Of a stretch of 64,000 nt of DNA, positions 8,779 to 15,831 are shown in pieces. The notes under the pieces were generated by a model, which saw only the letters and a list, made by a program, of their open reading frames with translations, did no database searches and was not told where the DNA came from. The DNA is from JAPOUP01 sp965199865. GTDB taxonomy: Bacteria > Pseudomonadota > Alphaproteobacteria > Rhodobacterales > Rhodobacteraceae. The position numbers and the translations under genes were made by a program. The stretch lies in the NCBI GenBank assembly GCA_965199865.1, contig CBDATU010000003.1:1-64000 (forward strand), written 5' to 3'. The first letter of the stretch is position 1; every line of letters starts with the position of its first letter.

Positions 8779-8793
8779 TGTATACAGTATACA
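8779..8793. promoter_or_regulatory. Operator TGTATACAGTATACA, copy 2, in divergent promoter region
   Basis: This is the exact reverse complement of the 15-mer at 1822-1836. It lies in the 86-bp interval between the divergent ligase (start 8735) and flavoprotein (start 8822) genes, 29 bp before the latter, so one bound regulator could control both. A partial half-site (CTGTATCC) is adjacent at 8771-8778, which may extend the footprint. Confidence 0.72.
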
Positions 8794-8821
8794 TAAATAC
8801 AGTGCATGGCAAGGAATTTCC

Positions 8822-9964
8822 ATGGGATCCATCAATATCACTGTCGTGGGGGGAGGAATAGCCGGTTCGATGGCGGCGCTGCATCTGCAGCGTCGTGGTG
8901 CGCAGGTGACGCTGATCGACCGCTGGGAACCAGGGCATGCCCGCGCCGCATCGACCGACTACAACCGAATGATCCGATCGATTTCCGGCCGCGACGAGTT
9001 CTACACCCGCTGGGCACGGGAAAGCCGGATGCGCTGGCTGGAGCTGATGGCTGAGACCGGCCAGAACCTGATGTATGAGTGCGGCGCGCTGACTCTGGCG
9101 ACAGCCGGTCATTGCGACTGGGAGGACGCCACGTCGGAAACCTTTGACCGGGTTGGCGTGCCCTATCACCGTTTTTCGCCGGAGGAGGTGCGGAGACATT
9201 TTCCACAGTTCAGGGTTGATGACATAGCCTATGCGCTGTTCGAGCCGGAGGCGGGCCTACTGATGGCGCATCGCTGCGTGATAACCGCGGTTGACCTGCT
9301 CAGACAGTCGGGGGGAACCGTGACACGTGGACATGTAACGACGGATGCGCGGGAGCGGCCGATGCTGGCCGGGCAGCCGCTGGAAGCGGACGTTATCGTC
9401 ATCGCCACCGGTGCCTGGATGGCCGATATGTTTCCCCGCACGGTCAAGCCGATCAGCAAGGTGCTGGGAATCAACGTGCTCTACACCTCCACACCTGACG
9501 GGTCGGACGCATTCGACATGGCGAACATGCCGTGCTGGATTGACCACGGCCAGGGTTCGTTCGGCCTCCCCTCTTCGGAAGGGTCGGGCGTTAAGGCGGC
9601 GGTGGTGATTCCCAACCAGCCGATCGATCTTGACGAGGATGAGCGCCTGATTGAGCGCGCGAGTCTCAACCGCACCCGCGCTTACATCCGCCGCAGGCTG
9701 CCAGACCTTATCGGAGAGCGTGTCGTGGACTCGAAATTCAACCAGGTAATTCTGATGCCCGACACCCATTTCATCGCTGACTGGCATCCCGAACATGAAA
9801 ATGTGCTGCTGGCCGGGGGATGTTCAGGACATCTGTTCAAACATGGACCTGTATTCGGGGATTTTGTCGCCGGGCTGGCATTTCGCGACTATGGCACCGC
9901 TGATCGGTTCCGGATAGCCGGGCGTCAAAAGCTCAGCCCCCGCGACAGCCCAAGCGGTCGCTGA
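8822..9964 (+). CDS. SolA/monomeric-sarcosine-oxidase-like FAD-dependent amine oxidoreductase
   Basis: This 380-aa DAO-family flavoprotein has the FAD dinucleotide motif VVGGGIAGSMAALHLQRRGA at residues 7-26, and a C-terminal DTHFIADWHPEHENVLLAGG followed by GHLFKHGPVFGD. These match monomeric sarcosine oxidase and N-methyltryptophan oxidase, which oxidise secondary or N-substituted amines. In those enzymes a cysteine six residues before the PD(E)HF motif holds FAD covalently; here the position is Asn (segment NQVILMPD), so flavin is probably non-covalent. It is divergent from, and apparently co-regulated with, the microcompartment operon and may generate the aldehyde or imine. Confidence 0.82.
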   Translation: MGSINITVVGGGIAGSMAALHLQRRGAQVTLIDRWEPGHARAASTDYNRMIRSISGRDEFYTRWARESRMRWLELMAETGQNLMYECGALTLATAGHCDWEDATSETFDRVGVPYHRFSPEEVRRHFPQFRVDDIAYALFEPEAGLLMAHRCVITAVDLLRQSGGTVTRGHVTTDARERPMLAGQPLEADVIVIATGAWMADMFPRTVKPISKVLGINVLYTSTPDGSDAFDMANMPCWIDHGQGSFGLPSSEGSGVKAAVVIPNQPIDLDEDERLIERASLNRTRAYIRRRLPDLIGERVVDSKFNQVILMPDTHFIADWHPEHENVLLAGGCSGHLFKHGPVFGDFVAGLAFRDYGTADRFRIAGRQKLSPRDSPSGR

Positions 9965-10626
9965 ACGGCTGGACCGCAAATCGCCGAAAGCCGCGTAATC
10001 CGGGCTTCCACCTCTTCACCCGCTGGATTTCGACACCCGCCTGAACGGCGTCGCGCCGACGAGCATGCTCGTGGTCCTCGCCAACCAAATTCTGCGTGAC
10101 GGACCAGGCTGGTCACCAATGGTGATGACGCTCAGCGGTCCCCTGTCCAGCCGGGGCGCAGGCAGGACATAGGTTCCAGGAATCGAACAGAATGCGCGGA
10201 GCCCCCTCGCCAAGGGGCATGGACGCTCTGTCTGTTCCGACCGCGTAGTCGTCCAACTGGCTTCTGCCCATGCGACTCCACCACAATTCCGTCTGTCGCA
10301 TACCGGTGCAGCTATCTCGGCAGTTGATTGGATCCTGCCCAGGCCTTCATTCAGGGTGCGGAGGACGGCAGTTAATGTTGAACGACCAGGACCCTGACCG
10401 CCCGACCCGCCTTCTCGGAGCCTTGACCTGCATCCCGTTCCGCCCAACTGGTTGGAGAAGGAGGCCTTCCACGAATGCGCCATCCGGTTCCGGATTTCCA
10501 GCCGCAGACGATAGGGCTGGTAACTCTCGCCAGCGGAAATTACCGTAATAACCGTGGCTTCCCTACCAAAGGATACCAGATCGAGCGGGATTCTTGATCT
10601 CCCAATGTCAAAGAGAAGGATTCTCC
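9965..10626. other. 662-bp stretch without a convincing gene
   Basis: Open frames on both strands are present, but their composition is Arg/Ser/Pro-rich and no motif is recognisable. The last ~40 bp hold the leader and ribosome-binding site (AGAGAAGGA) of the oxidase at 10627. Parts may be gene debris. Confidence 0.5.
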
Positions 10627-12186
10627 ATGGCACAGATATCCAAACGCCAATTTCTTGTTGCTGTAGGCACCCTGGGTGGAGCGTCGGCCATGTATCGGAC
10701 AATGACGGAGCTTGGGCTCGTCGGACCGGTAATGGCGCAGACATCCACTCCTAACCTCCCTCACGACTCCGGTAGAGGCGGCAGCGTTGTCATTCTTGGA
10801 GCAGGGCTGTCTGGCATGGTCGCCGCATATGAACTGTCACGGGCCGGATGGAACTGCACGATACTCGAAGCGTCGGATCGGGCCGGTGGCCGCAGCCTGA
10901 CCGTGCGTGGCGGCGACACGCTTGTCGAGGCTGATTCAAGTCAGGACGTGTGTTTTGACAGTGCCGGGCATCTCTATGCCAATATGGGACCGGCACGCAT
11001 TCCCCACCATCACACAACGCTTCTCGGATATTGCCGCGACTTCGGGATCGATCTCGAAGTCTTCACGAATGACAACCGTGCCGCTCTGTTCCACAACCAG
11101 GACCAATTCGGCGGAATGCCGGTGACCGCACGCCGGATCCACACCGACATGAGAGGCTACATCTCCGAACTCCTTGCCAAGGCCGTCAGCCAGGGGAGTC
11201 TCGACGATGCATTGACGGGAATGGACAAGGAACGGGTCCTTCAGATGCTTCGCAGCTATGGAAGCCTGAATCCCGACCTTCTCTATGCCGGTTCCTCACG
11301 CGGTGGTTACAAAGGAGTGCGGCTAAACGCTGGCATCGCGGCCGGTGACATCGACACCTCCCTTGATTTTGGCGAACTTCTGAAATCCGAATTCTGGCAA
11401 TACAAGATGAATTTCGCCCAGTTTCTGAACCAGTCACCAACACTGTTTCAGCCTGTGGGAGGGATGGATGCAATCGTCAACGCGTTCGAGGAACGCGTGG
11501 GCGCCGACATTGTCTATCGCAGTCCGGTCAGTGAAATCCGCAGGACTTCCGAGGGCGTTCGCGTCATACACCAGACCCCGAATGGTGGTACGGCGGCAGT
11601 TGAGGCCGATTTTGCGATCTGCACCATCCCTGCACCGGTTCTCAGGCACATTCCTGCAGACTTCAGCCAGGAAACACGGGATACGATCGCTGCCATCGAA
11701 TTCGTTAAGGCCGTGAAGATCGGGTTTCAGGCGAAGCGGCGGTTCTGGGAGCTTGATTCCGCAATCTACGGCGGAATTTCATGGACCGACCTGGACATCA
11801 CGCAGATTTGGTATCCATCAAATGGATATCACCTCGAGAAAGGCATCGTCATGGGTGCCTATATCTGGAACCGGGAACCCGGAGAGCGCTTTACGGGCAT
11901 GGACCCGCAGGACAGGCTCCGTGAGGCACTTGCGGAAGGCGAAAGACTGCATGCTGGCTATGCCGATGAAATGGAGTGCGGGATTAGCCGCGCCTGGGCG
12001 AATGTTCCCTTTCAGAAAGGTGCGTGGGCAACGGATTCCGAGGCGGTTGCCGGGCTGCGCAGCCCCGATGGCCCGATCTATTTCGCCGGTGATCAGATTA
12101 CGGATCTGTCTGGTTGGCAGGAAGGTGCGGTACTTTCAGCCCATAGCGCTATTGAAGCGATTCACCAGCGCTTTTCCGCCAGATGA
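10627..12186 (+). CDS. Flavin amine oxidase (L-amino-acid / monoamine oxidase family), exported-type N-terminus
   Basis: This 519-aa protein carries a Tat-like leader (SKRQFLVAVGTLGG; KR instead of RR), then the FAD-binding motif VVILGAGLSGMVAAYELSRA at ~55 with EASDRAGGRS, and a C-terminal IYFAGDQITDLSGWQEGAV that closes the flavin site. These are hallmarks of L-amino-acid oxidases and monoamine oxidases, which release ammonia and hydrogen peroxide. The ATG at 10627 has AAGGA seven nt upstream; an earlier in-frame start at 10594 has none. It stands alone, flanked by 600-bp gaps. The substrate is unknown. Confidence 0.82.
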   Translation: MAQISKRQFLVAVGTLGGASAMYRTMTELGLVGPVMAQTSTPNLPHDSGRGGSVVILGAGLSGMVAAYELSRAGWNCTILEASDRAGGRSLTVRGGDTLVEADSSQDVCFDSAGHLYANMGPARIPHHHTTLLGYCRDFGIDLEVFTNDNRAALFHNQDQFGGMPVTARRIHTDMRGYISELLAKAVSQGSLDDALTGMDKERVLQMLRSYGSLNPDLLYAGSSRGGYKGVRLNAGIAAGDIDTSLDFGELLKSEFWQYKMNFAQFLNQSPTLFQPVGGMDAIVNAFEERVGADIVYRSPVSEIRRTSEGVRVIHQTPNGGTAAVEADFAICTIPAPVLRHIPADFSQETRDTIAAIEFVKAVKIGFQAKRRFWELDSAIYGGISWTDLDITQIWYPSNGYHLEKGIVMGAYIWNREPGERFTGMDPQDRLREALAEGERLHAGYADEMECGISRAWANVPFQKGAWATDSEAVAGLRSPDGPIYFAGDQITDLSGWQEGAVLSAHSAIEAIHQRFSAR

Positions 12187-12797
12187 GTTTCGGATAACCA
12201 TCCGTACTTCCGTGACCGCATGAAGTTAGACCAGCGGTTCCACGGTGCCGCTCAGCCGGTTCTGCTCCGGCAGCGATATTCTCCCGACACGCGCCAGGTG
12301 GAGCAGCGCCGCCGGGCAACCGATCTACCGGAGCCTATCTCGGCGACCGCGCAGGCGGAACACTTCGCAGACCATCCGGGACCGTTTCGGACCTTCCCAC
12401 CGCATTCACCTGCGACACCGCCTTCCGGAGTTCGTCCGCATGGGAGGAAGGGACGTGGCGAATCGGGCCCTGTCCGGTCATGCGGGTGGCTTGACCAGCC
12501 CAACGAATGAAGTTCAGAGGACGTCCATTCACAGCGGGCAGAGAGGAGCGGCGATTCACGGACATGCTGTTCGGCAGCAGACGTCAGCTCTGGGCAAGCC
12601 CCCGAGCATCCGGCCGGGCATTCTCCACCGCTGACCATGCCACGGCTAACGTCAGCGACGTCGGACCGGATCTCCGTTGCGACGGCGACAGCGTGGGCCA
12701 GACCATGACGCGCAACAATTTCATCCAGAAAGACCGGTCCATTGGTCACACTACCGCTTCTGAATGGTGTCATTCCTTCCAATGGATATCGCCACGC
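12187..12797. other. 611-bp stretch without a convincing gene
   Basis: It lies between the convergent oxidase and lepB. A minus-strand frame of 176 codons (12252-12782) is open, but only a short part (VFLDEIVARHGLAHAVAVA) looks protein-like; the rest is low quality. It could be a decayed gene. Confidence 0.4.
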
Positions 12798-13583
12798 CTA
12801 CTCCACCGCCTTAAAAAACCGATCCGCACGCCAGGTCCAGAAAAACAGCATGGATCGACCGGCAGAGCTGAACATGATACGGTCAGCACGGCCTATGAGA
12901 TTCTCGAACGGTACGAAGCCTACACCTCCTGGAGGACGAACGCGGCTATCGGTGGAATTGTCCCTGTTGTCACCCATAAAGAAGTAGTGGCCTTCAGGAA
13001 CCGTAAAGATTCCCGTGTTATCGATTGAACGCATCTGGCCTATGTTCAGCACCGAATGCGAAACGCCGTTGGGAAGCTGTTCAATCGCCTTCTCCTTGAC
13101 GCAGACATCACCAATTCCCACCGGCCGGTTGACACAGTTCGGCGTGCCGCCAAGCGGCCCCTGCCGTTCCCATATCTCCTCAAAAACGCCATCCTCGGTC
13201 TGCCTGGCTTCCTGCCCGTTTATGAACAGCACGCCATTCTTCATCTGAATCCTGTCACCGGGAAGCCCGACTATACGCTTGATGAAGTCGGCACCACCAA
13301 CAGGATGGCGGAACACGACAACGTCACCCATCTGGGGTTCGCGTCCGAATATCCTGCCCGAGAATGGGCACATGGAGAACGGGCAGGAATGGCGGGAATA
13401 GCCGTAAACCATCTTGTTTACGAACAGGAAATCGCCAATCAGCAGCGTATCCTTCATCGAACCGGAAGGGATCCAGAACGGCTGGAAGAGCAGCGTGCGG
13501 AACAGGCCAGCGATCAGCAGCGCGTAAACGATCGTCTTGACTGTCTCAATAATGCTGTCTCCAATTGAGTTGTTGCTTGCCAT
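12798..13583 (-). CDS. lepB: Signal peptidase I
   Basis: This membrane protease removes signal peptides from exported proteins. The 261-aa product has one N-terminal membrane helix (TVKTIVYALLIAGLFRTLLF), catalytic Ser42 in IPSGSMKDTLLIGD, catalytic Lys102 in DFIKRIVGLPGDRI, and the closing box GHYFFMGDNRDNSTDSR. The ATG at 13583 (MASNNS) is chosen for length; ATGs at 13595 and an alternative start at 13640 are possible. lepB usually sits next to acpS and rnc in Rhodobacterales. Here acpS is present upstream, but rnc is 35 kb away. Confidence 0.95.
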   Translation of the reverse strand: MASNNSIGDSIIETVKTIVYALLIAGLFRTLLFQPFWIPSGSMKDTLLIGDFLFVNKMVYGYSRHSCPFSMCPFSGRIFGREPQMGDVVVFRHPVGGADFIKRIVGLPGDRIQMKNGVLFINGQEARQTEDGVFEEIWERQGPLGGTPNCVNRPVGIGDVCVKEKAIEQLPNGVSHSVLNIGQMRSIDNTGIFTVPEGHYFFMGDNRDNSTDSRVRPPGGVGFVPFENLIGRADRIMFSSAGRSMLFFWTWRADRFFKAVE

Positions 13584-13694
13584 ATGATTGCCCATCCAGT
13601 TGGTTTCGGGCTGTCTGACCGCATCGACCGAAGCTGTCAAGAGATGGGCCGATAGCGTAGGTGAAGACCTGCATATCCTTACTGCGGAACCATG

Positions 13695-14132
13695 TCAGGG
13701 TTGCCGAAGGCTGTTGGGCCCCGTCTTTCCATCGGATATCGGGCGCGCCTCGATCACCACGAATGCCTGTGCCCAAGGATGGTCATCCGTCAGTGAGACA
13801 TGGATTACAGCCCTGTGGCCTGAGGGCGTCATCTGCGTCAGTCGCTCTTTCGCCCAGCCAGTCACGGCCATCTGCGGTTGACCGGACGGCAGGTTCGTCA
13901 CCGCCATGTCCTTCCATGCGATGCCCATACGCAACCCGGTGCCAAGCGCCTTTGAACAGGCCTCCTTCGCCGCCCAGCGCTTGGCATAAGTGCCCGCCAC
14001 ATCGCGGCGGCGTTCGGCTTTCCTTCTTTCGGTATCGGTGAAGACCCGATTGCGGAACCGGTCCCCGAATCGCTCAAGCGTGCGCTCAATGCGTTCTATG
14101 TTTGCGAGATCGGTACCAATTCCAATAATCAT
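13695..14132 (-). CDS. acpS: Holo-[acyl-carrier-protein] synthase
   Basis: It transfers 4'-phosphopantetheine from CoA to acyl carrier protein. This 145-aa protein shows the AcpS signature GIGTDLANIERIERTLERFG at the start (Asp metal ligand) and the second motif WAAKEACSKALGTG. The start at 14132 (MIIGIGTD) matches the family. It lies 111 bp upstream of lepB on the same strand. Confidence 0.95.
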   Translation of the reverse strand: MIIGIGTDLANIERIERTLERFGDRFRNRVFTDTERRKAERRRDVAGTYAKRWAAKEACSKALGTGLRMGIAWKDMAVTNLPSGQPQMAVTGWAKERLTQMTPSGHRAVIHVSLTDDHPWAQAFVVIEARPISDGKTGPNSLRQP

Positions 14133-14764
14133 CAACGCACCGGAGCCGACCAGACTCTCCCAATGCAAAAACCATCATGACCACGGCGACCCGCACGAAT
14201 CAAGGTGCCCCTCCATAATACGCAAGTCAACAAATCCCTACGAAAGGGAATGCGGTCCGCAAAGTAACAGACTGACTGCGCACCACCATGGTCCGGAGCA
14301 CGTTCTGGGAGCATGCCCAGATGGAGATTTCCGGTCATAGGATAAACCTTCCCGCAAGCTGGGCTACCAGTTTCGCATGAGCGCTCACCATCGGCAATCA
14401 AGGACCTCGTATGTCTGAATCAGGAGAAATGAATGAAGTGGCGAATGCGGACCTTTCCGATCTCCCGGATGGCGCATTTGGCAACCGAAAACCTCCCCGG
14501 AAGCCGACCAAAGCGTCCGGTCAGCAGCCATTGCCCGGATGAGCCTCAATGCAAAGAAACTCCGCTCCGAATCAGTGCCAGATCACCTCGGGAGCTGCCC
14601 TCGACGAGTCCATAAAGCCATGCCGCTACCCGCCGCAGTAAGAGACGGATCATCGCAGGGACTCTCAGACACAGAGCTTTTGCTTGACCTCCAGGGAATA
14701 TTCGGCAACCCTCCGGAGCACTGGAGCGTGCGAAGACGCGTGCGAAACGACAAGGAGATCCAGC
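14133..14764. other. 632-bp divergent intergenic region, no gene seen
   Basis: It separates divergent acpS and the TRAP binding-protein gene. Short frames look random. A strong ribosome-binding site (AAGGAG) ends the region in front of 14765. Confidence 0.5.
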
Positions 14765-15736
14765 ATGAAACATATGAGACTCATTGGCGGTGTTCTGACC
14801 GCTACAGCCCTTTCCTTTGCCGGTCCGGCCCTAGCGCAGGATCAGCAGTTCATCTCCATCGGCACAGGTGGTGTGACCGGTGTATACTATCCAACGGGTG
14901 GCGCGATCTGTCGTCTGGTCAACCGCGACCGCAAGGAGCATGGTATCCGCTGCGCCGTGGAATCGACCGGCGGTTCGGTCTACAACATCAACACGATCAA
15001 GGCTGGCGAACTTGAGTTCGGCGTAGCCCAGTCCGATTGGCAGTTCCACGCCTATCACGGCACGTCAAAATTCGCCGACAACCCTTTCCCGGAAGTACGG
15101 GCGATGTTCTCCGTGCATCCTGAACCCTTCACACTGCTTGTGCGCGGCGACAGCGGCATCACCTCATTCGAGGGGCTCAAGGGCAAGCGTGTCAATGTGG
15201 GCAACCCCGGATCAGGCCAGCGCGCCACGATGGAAGTGGTGATGGAAGCCTTTGGCATGACCATGGACGATTTCTCCCTGGCGACCGAATATAAAGGTTC
15301 GGAGATGGCGAAGCAGATCTGCGACAACAACATTGACGCGATGATCTACACGATCGGCCATCCGGCTGCGGCGATCAAGGAAGCCACGACCACCTGCGAC
15401 GTGAAACTGGTATCCGTGACCGGCGAGCCGATCGATAATTTGATCGCTGAAAACCCCTACTATCGCGTGGCCACGATCCCCGGCGGCATGTATGCTGGCA
15501 GCGACTCGGACACGACCACCTTTGGTGTAGGTGCAACCTTTGTGACCTCGGCCAACGTGCCTGAAGAAGTCGCCTATGTGGTCGCGAAAGCGGTATTGGC
15601 CAATCTCGATGATTTCCGTGGCCTTCACCCGGCATTCGCAAATCTCGATGCCATGCAGATGATCAGTGACGGCCTGTCGGCTCCGCTTCATCCTGGTGCC
15701 GAAAGAGCCTACAAAGAGCTGGGGTTGATGAACTAG
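14765..15736 (+). CDS. TAXI-family TRAP transporter solute-binding protein
   Basis: This 323-aa periplasmic protein has a cleaved signal peptide (LTATALSFAGPALAQ) and the TAXI hallmark FISIGTGGVTGVYYPTGGAI directly after it, plus ELEFGVAQSD and GKRVNVGNPGSGQRATME. TAXI proteins capture solutes such as glutamate or C4-dicarboxylates for sodium-driven TRAP permeases. AAGGAGATC at 14753-14761 precedes the ATG at 14765, which fixes this start over an upstream frame. The fused permease follows after a hairpin. The ligand is not predictable. Confidence 0.92.
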   Translation: MKHMRLIGGVLTATALSFAGPALAQDQQFISIGTGGVTGVYYPTGGAICRLVNRDRKEHGIRCAVESTGGSVYNINTIKAGELEFGVAQSDWQFHAYHGTSKFADNPFPEVRAMFSVHPEPFTLLVRGDSGITSFEGLKGKRVNVGNPGSGQRATMEVVMEAFGMTMDDFSLATEYKGSEMAKQICDNNIDAMIYTIGHPAAAIKEATTTCDVKLVSVTGEPIDNLIAENPYYRVATIPGGMYAGSDSDTTTFGVGATFVTSANVPEEVAYVVAKAVLANLDDFRGLHPAFANLDAMQMISDGLSAPLHPGAERAYKELGLMN

Positions 15737-15765
15737 GCGGCGTCATCAAACTGCCCCGAACACTG

Positions 15766-15798
15766 CGCCAGCGCGTCTTCCAACGCGCTGGCGTTTTT
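15766..15798 (+). terminator. Intrinsic terminator / attenuator between TAXI binding protein and permease
   Basis: A perfect 11-bp stem (CGCCAGCGCGT at 15766-15776, ACGCGCTGGCG at 15783-15793) with a 6-nt loop is followed by TTTTT (15794-15798), 29 nt after the binding-protein stop. It would end most transcripts, making binding protein in excess, while read-through supplies the permease 33 nt downstream. Confidence 0.8.
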
Positions 15799-15831
15799 GA
15801 TAATGCATTGGAATAACCAGGGATATGAGGA

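Noticed and set aside
8736..8807. N-terminal extension of the GS-like ligase to an upstream ATG
   Set aside because: The extra residues would overlap the operator and lack similarity to the family; the GTG at 8735 has a well-placed ribosome-binding site.
10016..10744. 242-codon minus-strand open frame
   Set aside because: It overlaps the start of the flavin oxidase, is Arg/Ser/Pro-rich, and has no ribosome-binding site or domain.
12252..12782. 176-codon minus-strand frame next to lepB
   Set aside because: Only one short part looks protein-like; composition of the rest is non-coding. Kept only as a note on the gap.
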